Origin: Candidatus Aalborgicola bjergmarkensis
GTDB lineage: Bacteria; Pseudomonadota; Gammaproteobacteria; Burkholderiales; Burkholderiaceae_C
Direction of reading: 5' to 3'
NCBI GenBank assembly: GCA_016708725.1
Contig: JADJFE010000017.1
Span: 35,920 to 99,919, forward strand
Length of the DNA stretch: 64,000 nt
The notes beneath the pieces are model-generated. The model saw only the letters and a list, made by a program, of their open reading frames with translations, made no database searches and was not told where the DNA came from. Position numbers and translations under genes: made by a program. Below are positions 23,696-32,755 of the stretch, one piece after another; positions within the stretch are counted from its first letter, which is position 1; each line of letters begins with the position of its first letter.

Positions 23696-26600
23696 ATGAA
23701 GCCTGTGTTCAAAGAACTACTCTCTGAAAATCAAAGTTGCATCGTCTACCGATCAATAAGGGAGCAAGACGGCCAGCCCGTCATTCTCAAGGTATTAAGA
23801 GAAGATATGCTGACAGCCGAGACTCTGAGCCGTTATCGACACGAATTTGAATTATTGCGGCAGCTTGATCTTGAGGGGGTCGTACGGGTACTGGATATTG
23901 AGCGCAGTAGTAGCGGCTGTTGCTTGACGCTGGAGGACATTGGCGCCGAATCGTTAAAGACGCTGCTTACGAAAGGCCACCTCGCGCTGACCGAGTTTCT
24001 TGATATCGCCATCAAGTGCAGTGGCGCCTTGGCGGAAATTCATCTTGCCAACATCATCCACAAGGATGTCAATCCCAGCAACATCATTTACAACCCGGTC
24101 AGTGGCCAACTGCAGTTCATCGACTTCGGCATCGCGACGCGTTTGCCGAGACTGACACCGGCGCTGACGAATCCGCATCAGATTGAAGGGACCCTTCCCT
24201 ACATCGCGCCGGAGCAAACCGGCCGAATGAATCGCAGTCTCGATTATCGGGCAGACTTTTATTCGCTTGGTGCAAGCTTCTACGAATTGCTGACCGGCAA
24301 TCCGCCGTTTTCCGCCAGTGATTCAGCCGATATGGTCTATTGCCATATCGCGAAACACGCCCAACCGCTTAATCGCGTTGATCCATCCATTCCCGAAGCA
24401 TTGGCAAATCTGGTTGCCAAGCTGTTGGCCAAGAACGCCGAGGATCGCTACCAGAGCGCATGGGCAATCAAGACGGATCTTGAGGAGTGCCGCCGTCAGT
24501 TGACGCTATCGGGCCACATCGAGAATTTTCCGTTGGCACGACACGATGTTCCGCACCGATTCCAGGTCTCGCAGCATCTTTACGGTCGGGAACTGTTGAT
24601 AGATCAGTTGATGCGCGTGTTTGCCGCTGGCCATATACAAAGGCAAATGGTTCTTATCAGCGGACATTCGGGCATTGGCAAGACCTCGCTGGTAAGAGAA
24701 ATCTACAAGCCATTGACGCGCGTCGGCAGCACATTTATCGCAGGCAAGTTCGACCAGTTTCAGAAACTTACGCCCTACAGCGCCCTGGTAGCCGCCTTTC
24801 GCGACCTGGTGCGACAAACCTTGTCGAGCACGGAGGAAACTCTAGCCGACATACGTCGTCAACTTCGTGACGCACTGGGTTCTTCGGGACAGGTGATCAC
24901 AAATGTCATCTCCGATGTCGAATTGCTGATCGGCCCTCAATCTGCCGTGCCGAACCTTCCGGCGGCTGAGTCGCAAAACCGCTTCAACCACTTGTTTCAA
25001 CAGTTTATTCAGGTTTTCTGTACGGCCGAACGGCCCCTGGTCGTTTTTCTCGACGACCTTCAATGGGCCGACCTTGCAACGCTGAAGCTGCTCGAATCAC
25101 TGATGAGCAGTGCGCAAATGAAGCACCTTGTACTGCTCGGCGCTTATCGTGATAACGAAGTCGGTCCCACCCACCCTTTGATGATTTCGATATCCGTGCT
25201 ACGTGACAACAACGCGCCACTCGAGGAAATCCATCTCACGCCGCTGACTCGGGAGGACACGGCGCAGATGATTGCCGACACCTTGTTTTCGAGCAAGAGA
25301 CAAGTCGCCGCTTTGGCCGATCTGGCATTTCGCAAGACCCAGGGCAACCCTTTCTTTGTCAATCAGTTGCTCAAGGAGTTTTACAAGGAAGGACTGATCG
25401 AATTCAGGCATGATGCACAAGACGGTAGTGGGCAGCTTGGCTGGCACTGGGATATGGACAAGATCTCGACTGTTGGTCTTGCCGATAATGTCGTCGACCT
25501 GATGCTTTCGCTTCTTAACAAACTTCCGACGCAAACGAGGGAAGCCCTTCGTCTGGCTGCCTGTATCGGCAACAGTTTTGGGCTCGATACACTGGCTATC
25601 ATTCAGCAGTGCGACACTGATCGGGTACTTGCCGACCTGATGCCTGCACTGCAGAACGAATTGATTGAAGATCAATCGAAGGGCGAAACCTTTCAACGGT
25701 TTCGCTTTGTTCATGACCGTGTTCAACAGGCGGCCTATTCGCTGATCGAAGACGCTCAACGCAAACTTATTCATCTTGGAATAGGGCGACTGTTGCTTGG
25801 AAAACTGACGGAGCAGGAACTGAATGAACGGCTATTCGAGGTCGCCGACCATCTGAATGTCGGCCGCGAGCACATCGTCGACACGGGGGAAATCACAGGG
25901 CTGATCAAAATCAATCTCCTGGCCGGAAAGCAAGCCAAACAGGCGAACGCTTATCATGCGGCTCTCGGTTACCTTGAAGTCACTGCAGCGTGTCTTACAG
26001 AAGATTACTGGCTGCATCACTATGAAATCGCCCACGACCTCTTTCGTGCACGTGCCGACACACACTATCTCAACGGCGACTTCGCCGCCTCCATGAGCGA
26101 CATTGCGCTGGTCCGCCAACATGCGCGCTCGGCACTCGAACAGGCGGACATCTGTGCCTTGCTGATCACCGAATACACGATGCTCGGCCGCAATGAGGAA
26201 GCGGTTGCTGTTGCGCGAGAAGCGTTGGCCTTGCTCGGCATCGAAGTTCCGGCGGACGGGCTTCGCTCGGCATTAGAGAGTGAGGTCGTACAAATCAAGG
26301 ATGTCTTGCGCGACCGCTCTATCGCTTCGTTGATCAATCTTCCGCCCATGAAAGATCCGTGTTTTGTCACGGCCATGAAGGTTCTTATGCCGGCGCATAC
26401 CGCCGCTTATTTCGCCGGCATGCGCGATCTCTATGGCTGGTTTTTGGCAAAAATGACGATACTGTCGATGACCTATGGCCAGACGCCGGAGTCGCTCAAG
26501 GGCTACGCAAGTTTTGGCGGCATTCTTTGCAGCGATTTTGGTGAGCCACGCGAAGGCTATGAGTTCGCCAAACTTGCGATCAAGTTGACAGAGCGCTATC

Positions 26601-29182
26601 ACGATAATGGCTTGAAGTGCCGCGCCTGCGTGATCATGATTTCATTCGTCAACCACTGGGTACGACACGCACGGGAAGCCGAACTCTATCTCGACCCAGG
26701 GATACAGGCCGGCATGGAGAGCGGAGAGTTTCAGTTCGTCAGCTATCTTCTGCTGTACGGCAAGACGATCAATCGGTTTTTTCTCGGTGCGCCACTTTCG
26801 CAACAAAGGGCTACTGCGGAGGAATCCCTGGTATTCACGCGCAAGGTAAAGAACCATCTCGCGACCGATTCAATTCACGGTGCCAGATCCGTCATAGCCA
26901 ATCTCTGCGGCGACACGGCTTCTGCGGACAGTTTTGACCTTGAAGGCACCAACGAGGACGAATACCTGGGTATATGTAGTCAACATAACGGCAACTCTTC
27001 GCTTGCGCTCTACCATGCGCTCAAGGCACAGGCACTTTACCTGCATGGTCGCTATGAAGCTGCCAACGTGAGCATCGAAAAAGCCGTGGCGCTCAAAAAG
27101 TACATTGCGTCATACAGTACCGAAGCAGAACTGTGTTACTACCATTCACTTATTTTGCTCGCGCTTGACGACCAGATACCCAGACCGACGATAAACATGA
27201 AAGTAGCGTCAAACCAGAAATTACTGGGAACTTGGGCCGGATTCTGTACCGACAACTTTCTGCACAAGTGGAAACTGGTCGAAGCCGAAAGATACCGTGT
27301 CGAGGGAAGAATTGCCGAAGCAATCGCCAACTACGACAAGGCGATCGACTTGGCCACAACAAGCGGTTTTGTCCATGACGAAGCGTTGGCCAATGAACTG
27401 GCCGGCCGATTCTGGCTCGAACGAGGCAAAACCGAGTTCGCCGCCATCCATCTACGCCATGCCTACGCTTGCTACGATCTCTGGGGTGCGCGCCGCAAAT
27501 TGGCCGACCTCGACTCCATATATGCCAACATTTTGAGCCGAAAACGTTTGATCGATCCATCGACAGACACCGTCATTTCCTCGCATCCCGGAGCCACGTA
27601 CACAACAACGCGGGCAAATATTTCGATGGATCTTGACGCAGTCATAAAGGCATCCCAGGTGTTTGCGGGCGAGATAAATCTCACCGAGTTGAAACGCAAG
27701 ATAATGAACATCGCCATTGCCAACGCAGGAGCTGACAGTGGCTTCCTGATACTGGCAAATGAGGGCAACCTGATGATAGAGGCTCAGGTAACGTCAGAAT
27801 CGAGCGATGTCAATGACTTGCCATCCATTCCACTTGACGACATCGGACCTGTGGTCGCTTCGCTGCCGATTCCACGTTCCATCATCAACTACGTGTCCCG
27901 TAGCGGCGCTTCGGTCATCCTGCCCGATGCCACGAAAGATGAGCGGTTCAACCGCGATCCGTACATTGTTGCCCACAAGCCCAAGTCCGTGTTGTGCCTG
28001 CCTTTGACGCATAAAGGTAAGCTGGCGGGAATTCTCTACCTCGAAAATAATTTAGCATCTGACGCGTTTACGGTCGACAGAATGCGCGTTCTCAATCTGC
28101 TGACATCTCAAATGGCAATCGCCATCGAGAATTTCAGAATTCATAACCACCTTGACCTATTGGTTCAGGCAAGAACGGCCCAACTGGAAACCACTCTGAC
28201 CGACTTGCGCGCCACGCAAGCGCAACTGATTCAATCCGAGAAAATGGCCTCGCTCGGCCAACTTGTCGCGAATGTGGCACACGAAATCAATACCCCCATC
28301 GGTGCGGTCAAGTCCAGCGGCGAAAACATCTCTGCTGCGCTCGAAGAGGCACTGATCAACATACCAAAACTGTTCGAGATTCTCGAAACGCAACCCCGTG
28401 GTTTATTCACTCAACTGGTTAGCCAGGCCACGGCACCCAAAGCCCAATTGAGTACCAGAGAGGAAAGGACGCTTAGACGTGAAACTGCGAGAGAACTTGA
28501 AGACCTGGGTGTCGAAGATGCGGACAAAAAAGCAAAAATTCTTGTGAAATTAGGAGCCAATCTTGCCATTGCAAACTATCTCCCCCTACTGCAGCACCGT
28601 GAAGCCGACTTCACCATGGATACAGCAAATAGCATAGGCTCGATCATTGACAGTACGAGAAATATCCACACCGCTGTGGATCGTATATCCAAGATCGTCA
28701 CCACACTCAGGTCCTTCGCGCAGGCCGATTCAATCGGTGAAATGAGCGACGCCAATCTAAAGGAAGGTATCGAATTCGTCTTGTCGGTGTATTCGAATCA
28801 ACTCAAGCAAGGCACAGAAGTTATCCTCCAGTATGAGAATGTTCCGCTGCTGCGCTGCCTGCCGAATGAGTTGAAGGAAGTCTGGACGCACCTGATCCAC
28901 AACGCTTTGCAAGCAATGGGCTACAAGGGCAAGCTCACTATCGGCTTGAAGCAGATTGGCAACGAGGCCGTGGTATCTGTCACTGACTCGGGCAGCGGCA
29001 TCCCCGACGAAATCCGAGGACGCATCTTCGAGCCATTCTTTACGACTCGCCCACCTGGCGAAGGTGCCGGATTGGGCCTGGATATCGTCAAAAAGATTGT
29101 TGACAAGCACAAGGGACGCATTGAAGTCGAAACAAAGGTCGGCGCCGGCTCGACCTTCTCCATCTTTCTGCCAATAAGGTAG
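23696..29182 (+). CDS. trifunctional Ser/Thr kinase - AAA ATPase - GAF - histidine kinase
   Basis: This is a giant 1,828-residue signalling protein, read from the ATG at 23696; an in-frame start at 23645 adds 17 non-conserved residues. Residues ~1-270 are a eukaryotic-type protein kinase with Lys32, catalytic loop HKDVNPSN (Asp124), DFG (143-145) and APE (171-173). An AAA_16 ATPase follows (Walker A GHSGIGKTS near 325; Walker B FLDDLQWAD near 450). About 800 residues of TPR-like helices lead to a GAF domain (~1310-1480). The histidine kinase has H-box AHEINTP (near 1525), DSGSGIP and GAGLGLDIV. All catalytic motifs are intact. No receiver domain or partner regulator lies next to it. Such proteins are known from cyanobacteria and proteobacteria, but their signals are mostly unknown. 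Confidence 0.92.
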   Translation: MKPVFKELLSENQSCIVYRSIREQDGQPVILKVLREDMLTAETLSRYRHEFELLRQLDLEGVVRVLDIERSSSGCCLTLEDIGAESLKTLLTKGHLALTEFLDIAIKCSGALAEIHLANIIHKDVNPSNIIYNPVSGQLQFIDFGIATRLPRLTPALTNPHQIEGTLPYIAPEQTGRMNRSLDYRADFYSLGASFYELLTGNPPFSASDSADMVYCHIAKHAQPLNRVDPSIPEALANLVAKLLAKNAEDRYQSAWAIKTDLEECRRQLTLSGHIENFPLARHDVPHRFQVSQHLYGRELLIDQLMRVFAAGHIQRQMVLISGHSGIGKTSLVREIYKPLTRVGSTFIAGKFDQFQKLTPYSALVAAFRDLVRQTLSSTEETLADIRRQLRDALGSSGQVITNVISDVELLIGPQSAVPNLPAAESQNRFNHLFQQFIQVFCTAERPLVVFLDDLQWADLATLKLLESLMSSAQMKHLVLLGAYRDNEVGPTHPLMISISVLRDNNAPLEEIHLTPLTREDTAQMIADTLFSSKRQVAALADLAFRKTQGNPFFVNQLLKEFYKEGLIEFRHDAQDGSGQLGWHWDMDKISTVGLADNVVDLMLSLLNKLPTQTREALRLAACIGNSFGLDTLAIIQQCDTDRVLADLMPALQNELIEDQSKGETFQRFRFVHDRVQQAAYSLIEDAQRKLIHLGIGRLLLGKLTEQELNERLFEVADHLNVGREHIVDTGEITGLIKINLLAGKQAKQANAYHAALGYLEVTAACLTEDYWLHHYEIAHDLFRARADTHYLNGDFAASMSDIALVRQHARSALEQADICALLITEYTMLGRNEEAVAVAREALALLGIEVPADGLRSALESEVVQIKDVLRDRSIASLINLPPMKDPCFVTAMKVLMPAHTAAYFAGMRDLYGWFLAKMTILSMTYGQTPESLKGYASFGGILCSDFGEPREGYEFAKLAIKLTERYHDNGLKCRACVIMISFVNHWVRHAREAELYLDPGIQAGMESGEFQFVSYLLLYGKTINRFFLGAPLSQQRATAEESLVFTRKVKNHLATDSIHGARSVIANLCGDTASADSFDLEGTNEDEYLGICSQHNGNSSLALYHALKAQALYLHGRYEAANVSIEKAVALKKYIASYSTEAELCYYHSLILLALDDQIPRPTINMKVASNQKLLGTWAGFCTDNFLHKWKLVEAERYRVEGRIAEAIANYDKAIDLATTSGFVHDEALANELAGRFWLERGKTEFAAIHLRHAYACYDLWGARRKLADLDSIYANILSRKRLIDPSTDTVISSHPGATYTTTRANISMDLDAVIKASQVFAGEINLTELKRKIMNIAIANAGADSGFLILANEGNLMIEAQVTSESSDVNDLPSIPLDDIGPVVASLPIPRSIINYVSRSGASVILPDATKDERFNRDPYIVAHKPKSVLCLPLTHKGKLAGILYLENNLASDAFTVDRMRVLNLLTSQMAIAIENFRIHNHLDLLVQARTAQLETTLTDLRATQAQLIQSEKMASLGQLVANVAHEINTPIGAVKSSGENISAALEEALINIPKLFEILETQPRGLFTQLVSQATAPKAQLSTREERTLRRETARELEDLGVEDADKKAKILVKLGANLAIANYLPLLQHREADFTMDTANSIGSIIDSTRNIHTAVDRISKIVTTLRSFAQADSIGEMSDANLKEGIEFVLSVYSNQLKQGTEVILQYENVPLLRCLPNELKEVWTHLIHNALQAMGYKGKLTIGLKQIGNEAVVSVTDSGSGIPDEIRGRIFEPFFTTRPPGEGAGLGLDIVKKIVDKHKGRIEVETKVGAGSTFSIFLPIR

Positions 29183-29202
29183 AGGCACGCATGTGCCTCA
29201 TT
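29183..29202 (+). terminator. hairpin after the trifunctional kinase gene
   Basis: GAGGCAC / GTGCCTC with loop GCAT lies directly after the stop. Only a short T-poor tail (ATTCC) follows, so it is a weak or Rho-assisted terminator between convergent genes. Confidence 0.4.
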
Positions 29203-29226
29203 CCTGAGCCGACATGGGTCCGGTCT

Positions 29227-30849
29227 TTACGCTGACGGTCCCGTTGTATAGCGAAATACGTTCACCACATTGTAGGTACAGTCGGGTAAAAATATCTTGC
29301 CGTTACGGGCGTAAATATAAAACGGCATCCATAGGCCGCCTTCTTCGGGATGTTTCTTGAACGACACCAGCCCCACGACAAACTCAAGCGTCGTTTCCCT
29401 GATCTTGAACACCTTGATTGCCCGATTAACCAGATCATTAACAATCAAGTGCCCATTGTCGATGCAGACACTGGCTGGAAGCAGGAAATTGTCGTACATG
29501 GTCGAGTTGATGTCGGGATGCCAATATCCTTTTCTGCCATAACTCCACAGACAGTCTCCCTCAGCGTCGAACACCCGGATGCAGTTATTAAACTGATCCG
29601 AAACGAACAGGCGCCCCTTGTCATCCATAGCAATATCGCTCGGCGTGAAATCGGCATCCGTCCCTTTTCGCCAACTGAACTGCTTGCAAAACACTGGCAG
29701 ACCTGTCTGTAACAGACGCCACTTCACGACCCGGTGACCAAGGGAGTCGGCGACAAATATTTCGCCCTGATCATTGACGGCAATTCCTTGCGGACCAAAT
29801 GGCGTTGGACTACCCAATTCACCGGACATTCCAAAAGGTACGCCGTAATTGACCAGCATGCCGAGCAAATTGAACTGATATATGCTTATCGACCGAAGGC
29901 TGAAATTTGTCATAAAGACGAGCGGTGTTCCTGGACATATTTGTCCCAGCATGGGCCGGTCGGGACGATAAACCGCCAGAGCCGTATTTCCAGGAATGAA
30001 GTACCCCATCATCCAATTGCTGACGTCCTTGAACTTGTCGTCATGCTCCCGATAAGTCTTTAACCGCCAATTACCCATATCGAGAATCAGCAACTCTTCG
30101 TCAAGTTTGCTGACCAGTTCATCAGTTGCGCTCTTGAATAAGGATCCATACCAGAGACGGTAAGGAAGGCTCAGCACATCAGCAAGGCTATTGGATATCG
30201 TATCGAACAAGACCCCCCGGTCAGAAGCTGCCACCTCCAAGCCCTCGGTGTTTGGCTTGCCATGACCTGCCCTAGCCTCATAAGCCTCGGTTGATGGCGG
30301 ACATTCCTTGCGCTCGATCCCTATGACAGCCGTGACACAATTGAATTGAGATGCTGCGGTGTTCTTTCGATCCCCGTTGTCTCTTCGATTACCAATGATC
30401 GTAACCAATTCAGCGCTTGTGTCTGGAGCGTCAAAAGAAGCAATTCTTAATTTGGTTACGCTGGAAAGATAAGGTTCGGTTACGAAATAAATACCCTCTT
30501 CCTCACCACCGCACACTTGGTAAGGGTTCGCCAGAACAAAATCTTCTGATCGGTCATAAATCCAGTCCTGCGCGGTACGTGGGCGTATGGTTGCTGCATG
30601 ATTCCATAATGGATAAATGCCGCCGATGTTCGTTCTTGGTCTGTTATCGGTGCCATAAACCGAGATGGTGCTACCGACGTAGTCTGGAACAAACACGAGG
30701 TCGCCAATGACCGACACCGAACGCATGACGCTTTGCTGTCCGACCCCAGATGGGGCGCCGTAGCTGTGTAGCAAGACAGGTTCGTTGTCTGCAATCAGAT
30801 AACAATCATCGCCAACACCAGGGCGCGCCAGCGATGCGTTGAATTTCAA
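29227..30849 (-). CDS. NHL-repeat propeller protein, larger C-terminal part of a split gene
   Basis: The 540-codon frame encodes several NHL blades (GSPTPFGPQGIAVNDQGEIFVADSLGHRVVKW; FTPSDIAMDDKGRLFVSDQFNNCIRVFD). Such blades form beta-propellers used for protein, ligand or surface contact. Its nominal start is a TTG without a ribosome site. Reading upstream in the same frame gives GGYEVLKFNAS, which continues the blade that ends abruptly in the other ORF. It is therefore the downstream half of one gene broken by a one-base shift at the G-run 30860-30863. No signal peptide is seen. Function is unknown; the neighbour is the giant kinase, convergently transcribed. Confidence 0.75.
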   Translation of the reverse strand: MKFNASLARPGVGDDCYLIADNEPVLLHSYGAPSGVGQQSVMRSVSVIGDLVFVPDYVGSTISVYGTDNRPRTNIGGIYPLWNHAATIRPRTAQDWIYDRSEDFVLANPYQVCGGEEEGIYFVTEPYLSSVTKLRIASFDAPDTSAELVTIIGNRRDNGDRKNTAASQFNCVTAVIGIERKECPPSTEAYEARAGHGKPNTEGLEVAASDRGVLFDTISNSLADVLSLPYRLWYGSLFKSATDELVSKLDEELLILDMGNWRLKTYREHDDKFKDVSNWMMGYFIPGNTALAVYRPDRPMLGQICPGTPLVFMTNFSLRSISIYQFNLLGMLVNYGVPFGMSGELGSPTPFGPQGIAVNDQGEIFVADSLGHRVVKWRLLQTGLPVFCKQFSWRKGTDADFTPSDIAMDDKGRLFVSDQFNNCIRVFDAEGDCLWSYGRKGYWHPDINSTMYDNFLLPASVCIDNGHLIVNDLVNRAIKVFKIRETTLEFVVGLVSFKKHPEEGGLWMPFYIYARNGKIFLPDCTYNVVNVFRYTTGPSA

Positions 30850-31541
30850 AACCTCATAACCCCTGTGTTGGCAAGGTAGATGTTTCCCTTCGAATCCGAT
30901 CCAATTCCCTGAGGCCAGATAAGATCATGCTGTGTTCGCGATTGCTGGTCTCGAATTCCCCTGAAGTCGTAGAGATATCTTCCGTCCTCGGTGAACTTCA
31001 GACACCGGTTTCTCTGAACGAAGTCGGTTTTGCAGTAGTTGAACTCATCGCAGACAAAGACGGAAACACTCCCGTCGCTCTCCTTGACGACGGTTATCCC
31101 GTTCGGGTCCGATAGCGGCGTGAAGTCTTCGTTTTTCAGATTACGCGAATCTGTATTTCCACCAAATGACATGACATATTGCACGCGAGTACGGTCATAT
31201 TCAAAAACGACGACACGGCCATTGCCGAGGTCCGTGCAATACATCCAATTCCTGATTGGATGGCGGCACAAATGAAAGGGCAACAAGAATCGGTCCGAGT
31301 CGGCTTTCGTACCGATACCACTCAGTACGTGCACAATCGTGTTCAATTCTGCATCAAAAACAATGATTCGGTTGTTTCCCGTATCGCAAACCCATAGGTT
31401 GCTGTAGGCGTCCATCTGGATGCCTACCGGGGAATTCAAGGTGAAGTGATACGGAATCGGCCCCGCACGCAGTGAGCCTTCAGTAACTACTTGCCCGAAG
31501 TAGCCGATATGCTCCACTACGGCCCTTTTAGTGTGACTCAT
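30846..31541 (-). CDS. NHL-repeat propeller protein, N-terminal part of a split gene
   Basis: The 231-residue N-terminal part starts MSHTKRAVVEHIGYFGQV, with GAGAGAGGC-like purines just upstream of the ATG. Blades include LNSPVGIQMDAYSNLWVCDTGNNRIIVFD and IWPQGIGSDSKGNIYLANTG. Directly after ANTG the frame shifts, adds VMRF and stops, whereas the next frame continues the blade. The intact protein would have about 775 residues. No signal peptide or membrane helix is visible, so it is probably cytoplasmic unless exported by another route. Whether the shift is real or a base-calling error cannot be told here. Confidence 0.75.
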   Translation of the reverse strand: MSHTKRAVVEHIGYFGQVVTEGSLRAGPIPYHFTLNSPVGIQMDAYSNLWVCDTGNNRIIVFDAELNTIVHVLSGIGTKADSDRFLLPFHLCRHPIRNWMYCTDLGNGRVVVFEYDRTRVQYVMSFGGNTDSRNLKNEDFTPLSDPNGITVVKESDGSVSVFVCDEFNYCKTDFVQRNRCLKFTEDGRYLYDFRGIRDQQSRTQHDLIWPQGIGSDSKGNIYLANTGVMRF

Positions 31542-31637
31542 GTCTCTCGCCTCCTTCGTGTAATCTGACGCCCGTGGCTGAACCTGAGTTGGCCGCCCTC
31601 AAGTCATCACCGATCACTCCAAGCCGTTTGTTTCAGC

Positions 31638-31690
31638 GGATAGGAAATCCAACCGCACGACCCCAAGTATCGCATCCTGACCCATCCTCA
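31638..31690 (+). repeat. ~53-bp dispersed repeat, copy 2
   Basis: This copy has the same sequence as copy 1 at 22643 with few changes, ending CATCCTGACCCATCCTCAG. It lies between the NHL gene and the GGDEF gene end. The long palindromic element is absent beside this copy. Confidence 0.75.
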
Positions 31691-31718
31691 GAACAGGTTT
31701 ACCTATCATTCGTGGTGA

Positions 31719-31985
31719 TCAGCCCGCCACCACCCGATTCCGTCCCCTTTCCTTGGCCTGATATAGCGCGGCATCGGCGGACTGGATGAGTGCCAGACTA
31801 TCCGACTCGCTACCCGTCGCCAGGGCGACGCCAATGCTGATCGTGACGGAGATGTGCTGGTTTTTCCAGAGGAAAGCGGTTTTTTCGACCAATGCGCGAA
31901 TGCGTTCGCCGATCTGCAGGGCGATACGCAGGTTGGCGTTGCTCAGGACGGCGGCGAATTCCTCTCCGCCGTAACGAAACACCAG
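31719..31985 (-). pseudogene. GGDEF domain, 3' half of a gene split by IS21 insertion
   Basis: The frame reads FRYGGEEFAAVLSNANLRIAL through ISVTISIGVA and ADAALYQAKERGRNRVV, the second half of a diguanylate cyclase with the active-site GGEEF. The first half lies 3.4 kb away at 35.4 kb and ends in RSEDLV. Removing the insertion and one copy of the 5-bp duplication rejoins SEDLV-FRYGG in frame. The whole was a receiver-GGDEF response regulator producing c-di-GMP. The fragment's own start is not real. Confidence 0.85.
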
Positions 31986-32050
31986 TGTGAATGGCTGCCG
32001 GAATGCGCGTCAATCTGGCGGCAGAGGTATTGCGCAGAACTACGGATTTG

Positions 32051-32266
32051 CACGCCATGGGGGGCTTGAAAGGAGCCCGAAGGGCGAGTTTCAAGACCCC
32101 CATGGCGTGGCGGCAATTCTCGGGATGTGGTGTTGTGATTTGCGTTTGAGGCAAGGCTTGGGATGCACTAGCCAAGCAATCCGGGAGGGAGAAACGAGCT
32201 TGCCGTAAGCTCGAAGCAGGCACGACATCAGCCAATAACGTCGAAAGTTCAAACCGATGTCGTGCC
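32051..32266 (+). ncRNA. structured segment inside the IS21 element (RNA candidate)
   Basis: Four hairpins lie in ~215 bp: arms 32051-32071 / 32089-32109 (20 of 21 paired); GCTTGG / CCAAGC (32155-32177); CGAGCTT / AAGCTCG (32195-32213); and GGCACGACATC / GATGTCGTGCC (32219-32266). There is no open frame of interest. The density of perfect stems suggests a folded RNA, but cruciform DNA or regulatory sites are also possible. No nuclease of the IscB kind lies nearby. Confidence 0.35.
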
Positions 32267-32320
32267 CCAAGCCCGGGAGGACGACGTTGCCAGTGTCAGT
32301 ATGTCACGAAACTCTAGGCA

Positions 32321-32750
32321 TTGTCAGCCCAACCCCGTCGGCCACTTTTTGGCGATGGAACCTCCGCAAGGCGTTACTTGTGTGCTCGTTGCAGCATCCT
32401 GGTGCTCATATGCAGCCGTTGTGATCGTGGTAATCGCTACTGCAAGACTGTGCATCGACACAGCGGGCACGCTGCGTACGCGAGGCAGGAAAACGCTACC
32501 AAAGTAGCAGACGCGGTCGCCACGCCCATGCTCGGCGACAGCAGCGCTGGAGGGCAAAACACAAAAAGTGACGCATCGGGGTTCCCCACCCCACAGCATT
32601 TGCTCTACTGGACGCGGATGTGAGTGCAATCAAAGTCGATGTGCCACAGCGGCTCTGGCAGTGTCATTTCTGTCAAAGCAGCTGCGCTGAATTTGTGCGT
32701 ATCGACTTTTTACGCCGTCGCATCCGTCGTTCAACCCCACACAAGGAAGC
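32321..32750 (+). pseudogene. Cys-rich IS-associated accessory ORF, frameshifted
   Basis: The pieces read YLCARCSILVLICSRCDRGNRYC, then in another frame EAGKRYQSSRRGRHAHARRQQRWRAKHKK. After a further shift they read CHFCQSSCAEFVRIDFLRRRIRRS. This order of CxxC...CxxCDRGxxYC followed by basic repeats is known from small proteins encoded upstream of istA in ISPpu7-like elements. It is probably a zinc-binding DNA-binding accessory. At least two frame changes break it. Confidence 0.45.
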
Positions 32751-32755
32751 ACACC

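Noticed and set aside
32021..32270. Group II intron or retron
   Set aside because: There is no reverse transcriptase and no recognisable domain V sequence. The hairpins lie within IS21 boundaries defined by a target duplication.
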